A stretch of 64,000 nt of DNA, taken from contig JAJLRJ010000005.1 in the NCBI GenBank assembly GCA_024195265.1, positions 16,880,536 to 16,944,535 of the forward strand, given 5' to 3'. The notes beneath the pieces are model-generated. The model saw nothing but the letters and a program-made list of their open reading frames with translations. It made no database searches and was not told the origin of the DNA. The stretch comes from Dendrophyllia cribrosa. Taxonomy: Eukaryota; Cnidaria; Anthozoa; Scleractinia; Dendrophylliidae. A program made the position numbers and the translations under genes. Below, one piece after another: positions 1-11,939 of this stretch (position 1 is its first letter; the number at the start of each line of letters is the position of its first letter).

Positions 1-192
1 TCGGAGTCGTAAGCGGAGTCATAAGCTCGACGGAATCGGAGTCGGAAGAATCAGAACGGTTCCATTTTCTTTCAATTCCGCTTATGACTCCGTAATCTTC
101 TGATTCCGTCGGTTTGATTTTCACTAGATCGTAACGCTCTGCGCTTCTGATTATGACTCCGACTCGGACTCCCTCGTTTGTGAAAACCAGCC
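1..192. repeat. Partial MITE-like repeat, cut by window edge
   Basis: A stretch built from short inverted copies of a GACTCCGACTC-type motif. It ends in CCTCGTTTGTGAAAACCAGC, which looks like the inner-to-outer end of a terminal inverted repeat. The left end lies outside the window, so the target duplication cannot be checked. Confidence 0.45.
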
Positions 193-722
193 TTAAAGGC
201 ACGTAAAACTTGAGCGACCGTGAAAATCCAACGTAGGTCGTAACGGGTGTAGATAGCCGAGAGGGCGATTACGCGACCTAGCGAGCGCCCAAATCACCTA
301 TCAAGGAGAGACGACGCGTCTCGATGGGAGTTGATTTTTGCGCAAGCTTACGTTATCGCCCGCTTGACTATCTCTGACGGAAATGAGGAACTACTCGTAG
401 TCCATTACCGTTGTTGTGTTACAGCAAACGTTTCTAATCTGAAATGCCACTGTAGATTCTCGAACACATGATACCCAACTCTATTTGTGAAAACAGAGTA
501 AAGAAAGAGAGCCAAAATAGAGTCCAAATACTTGAAATCTACCCAACTTTGCGAACTTGATAATTCAGTTCCCTTACTGCGACGTGCTTTTTACTGTGAG
601 TATTTTTAGGGACGGACCGTCTATTTTATTTCAGGGAAGAGGGTTGAGCAAACACTAAAATTCCTGCAACGCTTCTGCAAAAGAGAATGTTGCGGAGTGC
701 AACAAAGTAAAGAAATACATTG
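193..722. other. Intergenic, nothing recognised
   Basis: No open frame with gene-like features, RNA gene or clear repeat was seen here. Confidence 0.5.
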
Positions 723-726
723 TTAA

Positions 727-1125
727 AGGGATGGTTTCACGGTTCGGCGCATGTGCACAGATTAAAATGCTTTATTCGCTTTCTTATCAATTTTATCGGT
801 TAAAAAACCATTCACATTTACTTCAATAATCACATACTATAATTAGTCCAAAGAAAGCGAAGGATCACCAAAATTCACAGAAAATTTCAACGGATTACAC
901 CGACAAAGTCAACACTGAATAAAACCTTTGACCCGAAGGATTTATTCTACGCTCTGGTGACTTTCATGGCGCACATGGGTATGCATAATCATCCATTCGA
1001 TCTGCGACATTTTCACGGGCAAATTTCCCGCCAGAGTTATCTACTCGCTTTCGATTGGTCTAAACAATGAAATTAAATGGATTACGTCATAGCTTGCACA
1101 TGCGCCGAACCGTGAAACCTTCCCT
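727..1125. mobile_element. TTAA-type MITE (piggyBac-like)
   Basis: Inverted termini read AGGGATGGTTTCACGGTTCG on the left and its near-exact complement on the right, with one mismatch in about 35 bp. The element is flanked on both sides by TTAA (723-726 and 1126-1129). A TTAA target duplication is characteristic of piggyBac-type elements. It has no coding capacity, so it is non-autonomous. Confidence 0.7.
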
Positions 1126-1405
1126 TTAACTAGTAAAAGAAAATTCGTACACAGCAGCCCAACCCTCCCTCCGACGGAAAAATAAGGGTGTCTGACTTTT
1201 GCCATCAATGACTGTGGACGCAAGTAATTGCACTGTGTTCCAAGCCGTTCTTGAACTGTGTTTTTGTTAATTTATTTATCCCGGGTCATGGGCGGTGGTT
1301 GATCAAAGAATGAAACGGTTGTCAGCAGAGGGGTCTTTTTGCAAGCCGGTACTTTTGGACGACCACTGAACGCAGGTTGTGATTATCACTAACTCGCTAA
1401 GAGTC

Positions 1406-2325
1406 CTAAGAAATCTTACTTGCTCCATCTATGTCAATAGGGCTTTTGTTATGTGTGTTCAATGAACTCACAGGTCCAATTATGTTTGATTGTGCAGGTT
1501 TCACTCGCAGATGCCTCCCACAAAACCAGCAAAGAGTTCGACGAAAATCAGGGAACCTAAAGCTGTAGATAATCAGATTCATAAACGAATTGCTGTAATG
1601 CAGCAGTTTGATGACGTGTATGAAGTTAAGTCCCACTTTTGTTTGACATTTAATGCAAAAGAACATTGTGATGTTGAGGAAATGGAAAGGAAACCACGTG
1701 ACAAAGAACACTCCTGTGACAATTGCAAGTGTTAGTATAAGTTTTTTTTCTTGTTTAACTGACACTCTGCTGTATCTTCGATGCCGACCACGAAGCTCCT
1801 TTTGCCGAGCCCGCACTTTGTACCAGACAGCGGTATAAGTAGCAAGCATCACAACAAGGACAAACGAAAGGGCGAACATCATGTGTAGAAAAAAACTGTA
1901 AATTTGATGATTTTGAGCGCATTCAAAACATGGAATAGAACTTGAAGCGATGAGAGAAGCCAGCATGAAACAACAGCGGCGAAATATGGCGGCTTTCCAG
2001 CGGCTCTGTGTCTGTGGGGCCAAAATACTGAAAATGCTCGCTCAGGTCCTATCACTGACAATCCAATCAGCGAAGCAAAGCCGCTTAGAAGGTCAATGGC
2101 CTTGTAACTTGTTATGAACGTAACGTTGTGCGCTAACATGCTTTGAGGCCATTGAAATACCGTGTACATCGGAACTGCAACTGTGCCCACAAGCAGATCA
2201 GCGACTGCCAAGTTGATGAGAAGCAGGCTTGTGCGCATGCGCCGTAGTCTTGAACTGTTTAGGAACACTGCTATGGAGAGTGAGTTTCCGATGATGGTGA
2301 ACAAAGCAAGGCAGCTGTATAGGAC
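1406..2325 (-). pseudogene. Class A (rhodopsin-like) GPCR, one frameshift
   Basis: Seven-transmembrane receptor in two overlapping minus frames. The first (to 1879, entering at about 2325 after a possible AG acceptor) holds TM1 with the GN motif (TIIGNSL), TM2 with LAVADLL, and TM3 ending in PERAF where DRY is expected. The second (from about 1900 to the stop at 1406) holds TM5, TM6 with FFVTWFPFHF, TM7 with NLIIYSF in the NPxxY position, and a short C-tail. The switch lies in extracellular loop 2, around 1880-1930. A stop about eight codons upstream of TM1 means that any N-terminus would be on another exon. Ligand cannot be inferred. Either a decayed receptor or one sequencing indel in a real one; the receptor identity itself is secure. 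Confidence 0.8.
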
Positions 2326-2539
2326 AGACTACGTGACTCGCTCAGTGGCCGTGGAGGACATGGCTAACAGACACTTCCAAGAAAGAACACGTGGTCTGCA
2401 GAAAATAAAACATAACAATGTTAAATTCTAGATCTTTCTATTCCATATTCTAGAGGCTTTATTCAAACTTGCTGAATGTATACAATGATAGTATAAAAAA
2501 GATTTCCAAACAATACCACGTGCACATTCATACATGTTA

Positions 2540-2655
2540 AAGCCTCAATTTTTTTCAGGTTGCATTTTTAACTGCACACCGAGAATATTACAAATGTTGC
2601 TCATGTTTATCCGCAGTTCACACATATGATTTTCATATATTCATATTCATATGTA
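2540..2655. repeat. 5'-truncated SINE tail
   Basis: Matches the tail of the adjacent SINE: the same AAGCCT, T-run, TCAGGTTGC, TTTATCCGCAGTTCACA and ATATTCATATTC blocks, in the same direction. It lacks the tRNA-like head. Confidence 0.6.
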
Positions 2656-2692
2656 TTCAATATCATCGGGTTATTACGAACTCACAATTGTC

Positions 2693-2890
2693 TATCGCTT
2701 GATAGCTTAGTGGATAGAGCATTGCACCGGTATCGCAAGATCATGGGTTCGAATCCCGTTCAAGCCTGATTTTTTTTCAGGTTGCTTTTTCAACTGTTTA
2801 AGTTTATAGCACACTGCGAGGGTTAAAAATTTCATTCATGTTTATCCGCAGTTCACATATATGATTTTTATATATTCATATTCCTAATAC
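2693..2890 (+). mobile_element. tRNA-derived SINE
   Basis: The head folds as a tRNA, with A box TAGCTTAGTGG and B box GGTTCGAATCC, the RNA polymerase III internal promoter. The T-arm pairs perfectly. The acceptor has a C-C mismatch at the first pair and the anticodon loop has C where U33 is invariant, so it would not be a working tRNA. Directly downstream lies the same tail (T-run, TTTATCCGCAGTTCACATAT, TATATTCATATTC) that is found alone at 2540-2655. Together these make a SINE rather than a tRNA gene. Confidence 0.7.
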
Positions 2891-3234
2891 CACATAAAAA
2901 ACAAAAGCAGAGTTTGAGAAAGGGCTAGTGAACGGGCACGAGATCCCGACAAGGCAAACCCCACTGTAGACATAATTATGTACTACTATGTAATGTATTA
3001 ATAATATACAAAAGTTTATAGCTTCATAGCTAACAAACATTCTTGGCAGCAAAAAGGTCTGCCAATGGCCCTACAATATGGACACACAGTCTTCCACGGA
3101 CATTTTTTCCTCTCAAAAGGCCATAAAAGTTGTTTCTTCACCCTTGAGGATATTCACGTTTTATCACCTTTCCGTCTGTACAATCTTAACCCCTTTACTA
3201 ATATATTTAGAGCTTCGTTCATTTTATGTATGTG
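2891..3234. other. Intergenic, nothing recognised
   Basis: AT-rich sequence without supported genes. Confidence 0.4.
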
Positions 3235-3495
3235 GTAATTGTCTCTATCATTTTACTTTCTTTGTCACATGCGAAATTACCACCGCGATGGTCGCCATTT
3301 TTTTAATTTGTTGACTCCGCCTCGCTTTGACGCGCTTATTCATGAAAGCGAGTCTTCCGGAAGTCAACCAGCTCACCGGAAAATGTTTCCACATGGTCCG
3401 CATTGTTACTAAAAATAACGTTTTTGCAATTAAGATATCCCAAACGCATGACTGGGAGACTCCCTCTCTGTCCAATTATTTTCTCTTGATATAAC
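3235..3495 (-). repeat. Dispersed repeat, partner of 25247-25520
   Basis: This segment is the reverse complement of 25247-25520 with scattered mismatches; shared blocks include CTTCCGGAAGTCAACCAGCT and AATTATTTTCTCTTG. The other copy interrupts a LINE endonuclease frame. The short proteins read across it are by-products of the repeat. Confidence 0.7.
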
Positions 3496-4543
3496 ATAAA
3501 GAAACGGGAAAACAGGAACGTACTGCTCGGTAGCTTTCAATTAAATGGCCAAGCGTATAAGCTTTTTATCCCTTGACACAGATTTGACTCAAAACGGAAA
3601 GAGTCACTTTATCAGGATTGAATAAGCTCAATGAACACTGGTCATTTGCGGAGAGCACTGCTCCGCCCTAATAGCTTTCATTCAAATGGTCACCCTTTCA
3701 ATTATTTTATGACTATTTCAGTCACAAACAAGATGGGTTCAGGCCTCGATTCCAGTATCCTTGCGCTTTACGTGGAGTGATAAAACTATACCAAAAGCGC
3801 GGGATCGAATAACCTCTGGCGCAGCCGCCAAAAGTTGGCATGGCCCCGACAGGATCGACAGCTTTTGAAACCATGAGCCATTGGCTCGCCATTTCTAATA
3901 ATGAACAAACAGCCGATAACAGATTCTGTCAAATTTACACTTGATTTTTTTTTATCTCAATCTTAAAAATACAGTAATCGATAGATAATCTGTCTAGGTA
4001 GCCCCATTTCATTCTGCTAACGGTTCGAATTCTGGCCTGATCGTTTGCCGTATAAAACAAGCCTGAACATAAAACGAAAGAGAATTAATTTTATCCTGAA
4101 ACGCATAAATAATCGGCATTACTCATAGATACTTTATCTGTCTTGGTAGCCATGTAGTTTACTTTGAATTGCTATTGGTCTGAATCCTGCCGGGCCTGAA
4201 CAAGATCATATGCATAAAAGTTCTCTTGGTATAAAACGAATGGAAGTGGACGTCGCGCTTATATATAACGAAACAAAAAATATATACCTACCAACTACTA
4301 AAAAAAAAAACTGAATAAAACACACTTTATGTCAGCCCAACTGGCTCTCTGTTGAGTCAGACGAGAGTAGTCGACTGCAATTCACGGCCTGCAGAATAGA
4401 TTTCTTTTTACTCAGTGAAATTCAAACTCGAGTGTGGAGTTTTCTTTTCAGTGTTGAGTGCATCAAGGCAGATTTTTATCAGTTTCCCAATTGTTATTTC
4501 ATCCCCAAGCTAGTATCAGACGACAGCAATTGTGTTCTTATTA
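3496..4543. other. Intergenic, nothing recognised
   Basis: Low-complexity A and AT tracts (for example near 4260-4310) but no gene or repeat boundary that can be supported. Confidence 0.4.
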
Positions 4544-4753
4544 GCGACCTTCAGATTGGACTACGAGTACGAGATTTCAAACCAAATTCGTGTGCCTCAT
4601 ATACTTAATTATCACACCAATCTTATCCCTAACGTTTATTTACGTGTTAGTCAGCAACAGGAATGAGTTACAGTTCGGTGGATACAATTATCTCGAAATT
4701 CCAAAGTCGTACTCGTTCTCGATTTCGTACTCGTAGTCAAATCTGAAGGTCGC
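4544..4753. mobile_element. TA-flanked MITE, copy 1
   Basis: Termini GCGACCTTCAGATT and its complement, followed by short inverted ACTACGAGTACGA repeats, flanked by TA on both sides (4542-4543 and 4754-4755). The same element is found in the opposite direction at 61356-61589. TA duplication suggests Tc1/mariner mobilisation. Confidence 0.75.
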
Positions 4754-4755
4754 TA

Positions 4756-5599
4756 TTGTCGGCTATTTGTATTACATATAAGCGAGATGAGATGTCACTT
4801 CCTGCAAGTTGAGAGCACCGCGGACTCTGACGCAAAAGAAAATCACTTTGATTAAAATATACTAAATAACTTGGCTTATGAAATTGTGACTATCGCTTTC
4901 ACTTAATAATAAAATTTGATGTAAATCCCATAGATGGCCGCCGCAATACATAACTGATTCCACTGAAATATTTTATATGCTTTATCACACAGTTTCGCAA
5001 AATGGATTTCTGGAAAATGCATGAATGAATCTATCATTGTATTAAATTGTTTATCAATCAATTAGTTCTTGGGAGCGGCATACTGCTATCGTGGGAATTT
5101 CAATTTCAAATCTTGGCATTTTCTTAAAAGATCCTGTCACTTTAATTCTCTTTAAGCTGACATTAATGAAATTGCTTTTAAAATTTTGCAATTAAATTTT
5201 AAAATAGAGCTTCGAAATTACAACGTCATTCTATTTTTTATTAAATTTTCCAAAGTAATAGTTTCGTTTAGTTTTAACATATATAAGAATTTTTATGTTA
5301 CAATCGTTTTTTACCTTAAAGGCCCGAATACCTTATTTATTTGAACAGTTTAAATACATAAGAGAACACCAGACGCAATAACGTATTGAATTCAGGACGG
5401 CCTTCGACAACTTTTCATTGTTTTAATCAATAAAAGTGCATTGTTTAAGACGCAAAAGTTCAATAAAGTATCACTTTTCTTCACCAAATAATTTTTGTGA
5501 GAACATTTTTTCTTTCAGCGACTGTGTCTATAGAATTTACAGTGACAGTGTGACAGTTAAATTCGATTAAAAACTTTAGAACAACTCTTTGTCTTACAG
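4756..5599. other. Intergenic or intron, nothing recognised
   Basis: AT-rich, without supported features. It ends in a good splice acceptor (CTCTTTGTCTTACAG) at 5599. Confidence 0.4.
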
Positions 5600-5852
5600 T
5601 GTTGACAGCGGTCAAGAAACGTTACCATATTCAAACGAAGAGAACCCTTATATTTATGTGAAAATACAAGTTGTAGTACACACCAAGTATGGAGGTGAAA
5701 CGCAATTACTAGCATCAAAATTAATTTTGTCAGTTTTTCCTAAATCATCGACGAAAAAATTCAGCGACAACCTGGATGTGTGTCAGTTGGTTAACAATTG
5801 TCAAAACCGCTTGCAAATCAAAACAGATAGGTATTCGAGGAAAGTCACATAG
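5600..5852 (+). CDS. Possible terminal exon, unknown protein
   Basis: An open frame of about 84 codons begins at a pyrimidine-rich AG acceptor (ending 5599) and runs to a TAG at 5850-5852. The translation (VDSGQETLPYSNEENPYIYV at its start) is of even composition and reads like a protein, but I do not recognise the family. A GT after ATAG at 5831 could serve as an internal donor, which would make it an internal exon. Its phase does not fit the exon at 7250, so it is probably not directly spliced to it. Confidence 0.3.
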
Positions 5853-7249
5853 CTGAAAACCAAAATGAGGCTCTAACACAACCTTTTAAAAATAGTTTCT
5901 GGGTTCCGTAATCACATGCGACATTACCAACAAGGTAATTCCACAAACTCACCCTGAAATGCGCACGCTCCCCACTTATCGCTATAACGAATAAACGACT
6001 TAGTGATTCAAAGAGCCTTGCCTTTTACTAGTTTCACGTGAAAGAACAGAACTGTCTGAACACTTGCCGCAAGAGGCAAAATCGTATTCAGTCTCCACTC
6101 TCCAGCCTGTACTTCGTTTAAGCTGGAATGTAAGTCCCGGGAAATCAAGCAAACATTGTTGCAGAAACATTTATGAATTGAAATGTTCTTTTTTTTTTCA
6201 CTAGATAAAATATTTTCTTGTGATTTGCGTGGACACGCAATCCCTTTTCTTTCCTCAACTGAGTTGTTGTGTGGGCGCGCAAACGAGAAATCGGCAAATA
6301 TTGTGTAACAAAGTTTCCTTAACAGGTGTTTTCCTCTTATATACAGCAAGCCTATAGTTGTTTTGACAAACTAAACGCGTGTCATGTTTAACTGAAAATG
6401 TTTCAAGCGTGTACCCATTCTTACGTTAGTGTACGCGTTTCAGTTGGAAAACATCGTTACTTAGTATTAGCTAATGTTTTGCAAGAGCCTTAAAATGTTC
6501 CGGGCATTTAAGGTGTCAAGGGGTTAATACTGTTCAAAGAACTCAAATGAAGTGCGTCTTCAAGTCCTGCCAGGTGTTTGGCTTTCCCAAATATTTGGGA
6601 GTTTGCTAGAAAAAAATCCTCCACAGGTGGGAAAATACAAAAACTTTGAAATACGCAATTAGCTACTTCAGCCCCCCTCCCCCGCCCCCCGCTCGGATAA
6701 GCTGATGACAAGTGCAAAAAAGCTTCAATCAAGTCACCCATCCCTGAGAAAGTAACAATATAAGGCTAAAATGTGTTTGCTCAGCAAAAATTTAAAGCAG
6801 TTGGCTGAAAGACATTTTGAAAAAGAAAAAAAGAAGCATTACCTTTTTTCAATGTGAGCACTGTAAAAGTTCCAATAATTTTTTGGACCCGGAAACCTTT
6901 TATATGTGCAATTGTAGCATTACAGATTCAAATTTTCTTGGTGTTGAAAGCTAAGCAATAAAACTCAAAGTTGATGAAACAAGTCAGGCTGGACCATTCT
7001 ATCTATCAGGGCTTTCAAGGAATGGGCCCCGGTGCTTAGTTATGACCACTCTTTTGAAATTTATTTTGAGGTGGTCTATTTAGTTAGAAAAGTAATGGTA
7101 TTTTGTAATCATGGTCACTTATAAGAGGTGGTCGCACATGGATGTTCGACTCTATGCCCAATTTCCAATTTCATCTTCATATAGAGGATGCTTGCTCTGC
7201 CTGTGTCCTTTTTTGACCTGTACATGTATTAATTATGTTTCTTATCCAG
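5853..7249. other. Intergenic or intron, nothing recognised
   Basis: No gene supported on either strand. A CCCCTCCCCCGCCCCCC run lies near 6676. Confidence 0.4.
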
Positions 7250-7315
7250 GATGAATTAAAGAAAATTTATGGGCAAAGAAGATACAGGAATATTAAAATG
7301 ATCTTTGGCTTTGAG
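7250..7315 (+). CDS. Internal exon of an unrecognised gene
   Basis: A 66-nt phase-0 exon between the acceptor TTTCTTATCCAG and the donor GTGGGT. It encodes 22 residues starting DELKKIYGQRRYRNIKM. The exons at 8169 and 10908 are also phase 0 and on the same strand, so the three join without a frame change. No family is recognised. Confidence 0.4.
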
Positions 7316-7401
7316 GTGGGTTGTACATATAAAAAAATGTATGTGAAAATTAATATTCCCAATAGAGCAAAACAGAACAGTTATTTTAAGACTAAAGTTC
7401 A

Positions 7402-7890
7402 GGGCCTGGTTGTTCGAAAGCCGGTTAACGCTAACCCTGGATTAAAACTTAACCGAGGATTGAATGTCTCTTGTTAGAAGTGTTTTTAAAAGCTAATATT
7501 ATAAGTTACATGGAAAGACAAGTCAGAGACGAAACTAAAGGGCAATACTTTGGAAAAATCTCCATTGATTAATTAGCCTGTGGACAGGCTTCCAGTTGGA
7601 CGGCGGGGTCATACAAAGAAGGGAAGCCTGCACGCATCCTTTAAAATCGCAGCTGCCGCCTATTTTAGCCCAAGAAACATTCACTAGCGCTTTGCGTCCA
7701 AAATTTGGACGCAGTCATTCGATATTGTGAAACTCGTGTGCAGGCTCCCCTTTGCCGTTGCTTTGCGCCGTTAAAATTCTTAAATAGTGCCTCTTCGAGC
7801 CAGGAGCCTGTTTGCAGACTATTTAACTGGAATCAAAATTGATGCTAACCCTGGGTTAGCTTAACCGCCCTTTGAACAACCCGGCCCAGG
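7402..7890. mobile_element. MITE with degenerate inverted ends, in intron
   Basis: The left end GGGCCTGGTTGTTCGAAAGC and the right end, near the complement of GGGCCGGGTTGTTCAAAGGG, share a long imperfect inverted repeat including GTTAACGCTAACCCTGG. No clean target duplication was found. It lies in the intron after the exon at 7250. Confidence 0.5.
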
Positions 7891-8168
7891 ATTACAGGGA
7901 TGGAACAGGATTACAATAATTCATCACATTTGATGTTGTGACTGGTGGTTCAGAAATACAAATTCCATTTTTGTAAAACTTTGATTTTTTTCAGCAGTTA
8001 GTTTGTCACTGTAGTATATATTTCTTTGCTGTTTTCATCCATAAATATGCCGCAGAATTCCGGCGGGTGTGGATTACGTAACCCTGCTTGTGGGAAGCTA
8101 GTTACGTAATATGATGCTAAGTTTCCACGTGCAATATCTCTTTATTTAAAATTTATCCTACTGCTTAG

Positions 8169-8201
8169 ATTCGGGGCATTTCAAAAGAGATACCCAAGCC
8201 G
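8169..8201 (+). CDS. 33-nt micro-exon of the same gene
   Basis: Flanked by an acceptor (TTATCCTACTGCTTAG) and a consensus donor GTAAGT. Phase 0, encoding IRGISKEIPKP. The strong splice signals and matching phase with its neighbours support it, but so short an exon needs transcript evidence. Confidence 0.35.
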
Positions 8202-9121
8202 GTAAGTTTTAAGGAATTTTCAGGACTCCCACCACCCCTTCAGCGACATTATTCACAGCTAGCGCTTTTGCAACCAGACGCTCATCGCGTTGGCCACAAT
8301 CTTTTCCCATAACTTAACCACGCCAGAAAATGAGCGGCATAAGTAGTGAATGAAGATGGTTTACTTTCATGACTTTTGGCGATTTTTTCTTCCTATTTGA
8401 AGAAAATAAAGAAAGCTTAAAGCAAGCTCCTGGCGATACTCAGGAAAACTCAGGATATATCAGCTGGGAGATGGCTGTTTAACAGTTGCAGCTGGTTGTG
8501 TTTCCACTGCATTTCTTGTTTTCCAAAACTTTCACTTGTGTTACTAGCATTTCCAGTAGCAGCTTTCATTTCCAGTGACCTTTGCTCGATATACCAGTTT
8601 TTCTCTCAGTGTAAGATGTGAACGAGAGAGAGAGATTGTGAAACACTGTGAATCTAGAATAGATCATTTGTTACTTATGAAGCACGGCCACCAAGGCATT
8701 AGCAACATCCTAAACTTTATGCCAGGGCTTTGTTAACCTTTTGAGAGTTGTACGGCTGCATTGTTATTTGCATAATCTGGTGCTGCAAATCTCCTTTCAG
8801 TGCAGTAACTCCCACCATCAACACCATATCTTTGTATTTTAGCGCCTTGGGAAATTCCTTATGTCATTTATACCATTTTTTGGGTCATTATTTTTCAAGT
8901 GTTGCCTGGGGACCCAAATAACAGCTGCTAAGAAGACCAAGGCTTGTGTAGTGTTGAATAATGTATGAAAGCCAGAGTTTATTAAATGTTTTGACTTCCT
9001 ATTAAGGCAGTGCTTATAAAAAAGTCATGAAAACATTGTTTTAATAAAATATAAAAGAAAGAACAATTATACATGACGTATGAGAGACAATTTTCACACG
9101 TGGTTTGAAGCGAAACATTTG
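8202..9121. other. Intron, nothing else recognised
   Basis: Lies between the exons at 8169 and 10908. No repeat boundary was recognised in this part. Confidence 0.35.
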
Positions 9122-10655
9122 GCCGGTTCTCACTAGGGCTCTTAAGTGCACTTGGTACGTACTTGTAGTGTGAACTCCTTTCTGAGAGCGTTTTCTAAGT
9201 CAGACTTACGTTTCAATAGAAGCACTCATCTGATTTATTTACGTTTAAATCTCATTGTAAAATGTATCAAAGTAAAAATTAATATCAGCTGAATGTAATT
9301 GGAAAGTTAAATAATTTCCAGTAGTTCGTTTTCGAAAAGCTCCATATTTCCCTTCTTTTTTATCAAAAACGTCTTTTTGAATGGCACGTGCTGTTGGTTT
9401 GTGCGGAATCACCCAAGTGTAGCTCGCGTACTTGAGTGTGAACGTTTTAATGACCGCACTTATTGGATTCTTTGTTGCCCTGGCGATATGCGTAAAACAA
9501 AAGAATCCAAGTGCACTTCAAAGTAAGGTCTACCCCTTACTTGGGAGCGCACTTGACCAATGACAGTAAAGCGGTGCAGCCGTGCGGCTAAAAGCACGTG
9601 TGCGTGCAACTTTGAATTCCACAGGGAACGAGCTCTCTGCGTTTTGGTTTACGATTCGCAGTCACGGACGACTTCTAAAAGACTCTCAAGCAGGATCTCA
9701 AGTTTTACTTTAGCTGTTGTATTGGAAGGCGTATGTCAAACCGACTTAGAGTAAAAAATTCTACATTGAGAAAAAAGGGTTGTAGTCTAAAAGGCCCCCG
9801 CAAACGAGGAAACATTGTTGCGGAAACAATGTTGCGTAAACATTGTTTCCCTAAATGTTTCCCCGTTTGCGCGGACAGGAAACATTTGTTGCGGAAACAT
9901 TTTTTGCTTCCAAGAAACAAAAAATGCTTCTGACTTTTTTCAGAAACATTTTGTTTCTTCAACAAATGTTTCCTCGTTTGCGCGCCGGGGAAACAATGTT
10001 GCCCAGATTCCAGGGTCGCGAGGACTGCCCCCGACTGCACTTCATAAATTGAGCATGTGCAGTGCCGTATCCCATATATCAGCGCGCATTTGTTTCCCAG
10101 TATAATGTTTTTTCGTTTGCGCGGCTAGGAAACATTCTGGGAAACAATGTTTCCGCAACAATGTTTCCTCGTTTGCGGGGGCCTTAATTCTCAGGTTTAG
10201 CCAATCAAAAACACTACAGCCATGCGCGCATTCAATACTCATAAGATGCAAAAACATGTTTTTATGACGAGCACGAAAAAGTTCCCAAAAATTAACAAAA
10301 AGTGAGCATAGCGTTAAACCAGGCTCTGAAAAAAAAAGAAGTTAAACCAGGCTCTGAGACGATGTTTTGCTGAATTAAGTTCAAATAAAACTTGACATGA
10401 TAAGTAAAAATATTTTACTTTCGACTTCGCGTTTTATGCATATCATACTTTTGTGCTTCAACTTTGTTTATCACGGCTAATCAACTGCAAACCAACTTGC
10501 GATCGCAAGTAATTTGCATCTTAATACGCACGCTGTGCGTAGTCATGCCTGAAAATCTATTGTCTCATCTTTCCTAAGTGGACCTCAAGTCTACTTGATT
10601 ATCAAGTGCACTTCAAGTGCACTTCAAGTGCACTTTGGCCCTAGTGTGAACCGGC
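9122..10655. mobile_element. Inverted-repeat element with AAGTGCACTT motifs
   Basis: The left end GCCGGTTCTCACTAGGGCTC and the right end, complement of GCCGGTTCACACTAGGGCC, are inverted. Both run into iterated AAGTGCACTT motifs (three in a row near 10600-10635). Internal copies occur near 9410-9550. A separate MITE has inserted at 9791-10185. No transposase is visible. Confidence 0.55.
9791..10185. mobile_element. Nested MITE with perfect 40-bp inverted ends
   Basis: It starts AGGCCCCCGCAAACGAGGAA and ends with the exact complement; the interior is made of repeated AAACATTGTTGCGG-type blocks in both directions. TAA follows on the right and TAAA precedes on the left, close to the TAA duplication of the elements at 15466 and 27412. 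Open frames across it on both strands come from the repeat and are not genes. Confidence 0.7.
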
Positions 10656-10907
10656 TTATTATGTTTTACGTTTTTACTTGAACACTTTTCGAATAACAGC
10701 TGCACTCTTGTACTGAAGTACTTTGAAAAGCACCACGTTCTTGTTGAGGGTGTGGCACTTATTTAAGGGCAGCACTTATTAATATTTTTGCTGTTATGTG
10801 TGGTACTTACACAGGGGCAGGGCTCATTTAGGGGCGGGCTCATTCTGGGGTGGCGCTTTGTCGAGTGAATATGGTATTTAAGTCTAATATGTTTTTTTCT
10901 ACGTAAG

Positions 10908-11033
10908 GAATCAGAGGGAAGTGAAGAAGAAGACGCGCCCACTGAGAAAGAATTTAAGGATACAGAGGGATATGAGTTAACAGTGAAGGCCTTTGATGCT
11001 ATGTTTGTGAAGAAACCTACAACCAAGGGCTAG
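10908..11033 (+). CDS. Terminal exon of an unrecognised gene
   Basis: Begins after the acceptor TTTTTTTCTACGTAAG and reads 41 codons to TAG. The acidic start (ESEGSEEEDAPTEKEF) is followed by a mixed C-terminus ending FVKKPTTKG. Being phase 0, it continues the frame of the exons at 7250 and 8169, with a 2.7-kb intron holding the 9122-10655 element. Function unknown. Confidence 0.4.
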   Translation, partial: ESEGSEEEDAPTEKEFKDTEGYELTVKAFDAMFVKKPTTKG

Positions 11034-11221
11034 TTTGCTACTGATGAAATGCTGCATAATTTTTATTGGTGGCTTAAGTGAACAGACTCGTCTTGGCATG
11101 CTAGCCATACATTCCATGCTAGCTATGCATTCGCTTCTGATTCGATTCAGTGGCAACAGTCGAGAGTTTCAACATTATCATAAATTGAGAGAACTCGTAT
11201 ATTTATGTGAAAATAAAAACT

Positions 11222-11765
11222 GCCAACTGAGCGCGAGGACCGTACTGGGGAATATTGGTTGTAGCAGTGGTTTCTATTTTAATAAAAACACTCGGAGGAC
11301 TGCCAGCCATGCTCGTGATACTGTAGTGAGGGCAAGAATAGTGTGAAAGATGAATGCAGAGACAGGCCCCCAGTGTGATGCTGACACTGAACCTGACTGC
11401 AAACCTAATTGCAAAGAGGATCACCATATTGTAATCACTAAGAATGGTGGACATTACAAGGACTGACATGAACATGGTGTGTAAACCATGTGAACCTAGG
11501 AGATCACACTCTAATACCAGATATTGGTTCTTGTCAGTCATGTGAAATTTGTTCAAAAGCATCAAACCATAGTAAGGACCTGTACTTTAGTAAAAGCATT
11601 TATTTATACACGATAAAATTACAGCAAAGCTGATGTGGCAGCTAATTAAAAGTGTAATGAGAGCTTTAGTAGTGGATACTATTTTGACAAAAACACAGGC
11701 GACTGCCAGCCATGCTCGTTGCACCTGACAAAGTTGTTTTCAGCGCGAACTGCTGCAAGGGTGGA
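11222..11765 (+). pseudogene. TNFR-like cysteine-rich repeat remnants
   Basis: Broken frames contain two copies of a cysteine-rich unit, SGFYFNKNT followed by CQPCS-like residues near 11250 and SGYYFDKNTGDCQPCS near 11670. Between them lies a segment reading DTEPDCKPNCKEDHH and GSCQSCEICSK in different frames. This spacing of cysteines resembles TNF-receptor-type extracellular repeats. Several stops and frame changes separate the pieces, and no transmembrane or death domain is seen. Best read as a decayed receptor fragment or a set of unspliced degenerate exons. Confidence 0.4.
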
Positions 11766-11939
11766 CTTAAAACTTGGCTTAAAATATTTTCATGGACCTC
11801 CACTGCAAGGACACAAATTTCGCTGAGGAATCAAGGTGCACTTTTAGTGTAATACGTACAGGTTTAGTTTGTTCTTGTGGAAGGCACTGACTGAAGCGAA
11901 CTAGGCAAAATCGTGATCGATTTCTGTTGACTTAAGCTT

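Noticed and set aside
2694..2767. tRNA-Thr(GGT) gene
   Set aside because: The cloverleaf is imperfect (C-C first pair, no U33), and the sequence is followed by a tail repeated at 2540; a SINE head fits better.
9705..10257. Several overlapping ORFs on both strands
   Set aside because: All come from the inverted AAACATTGTTGCGG repeats of one MITE.
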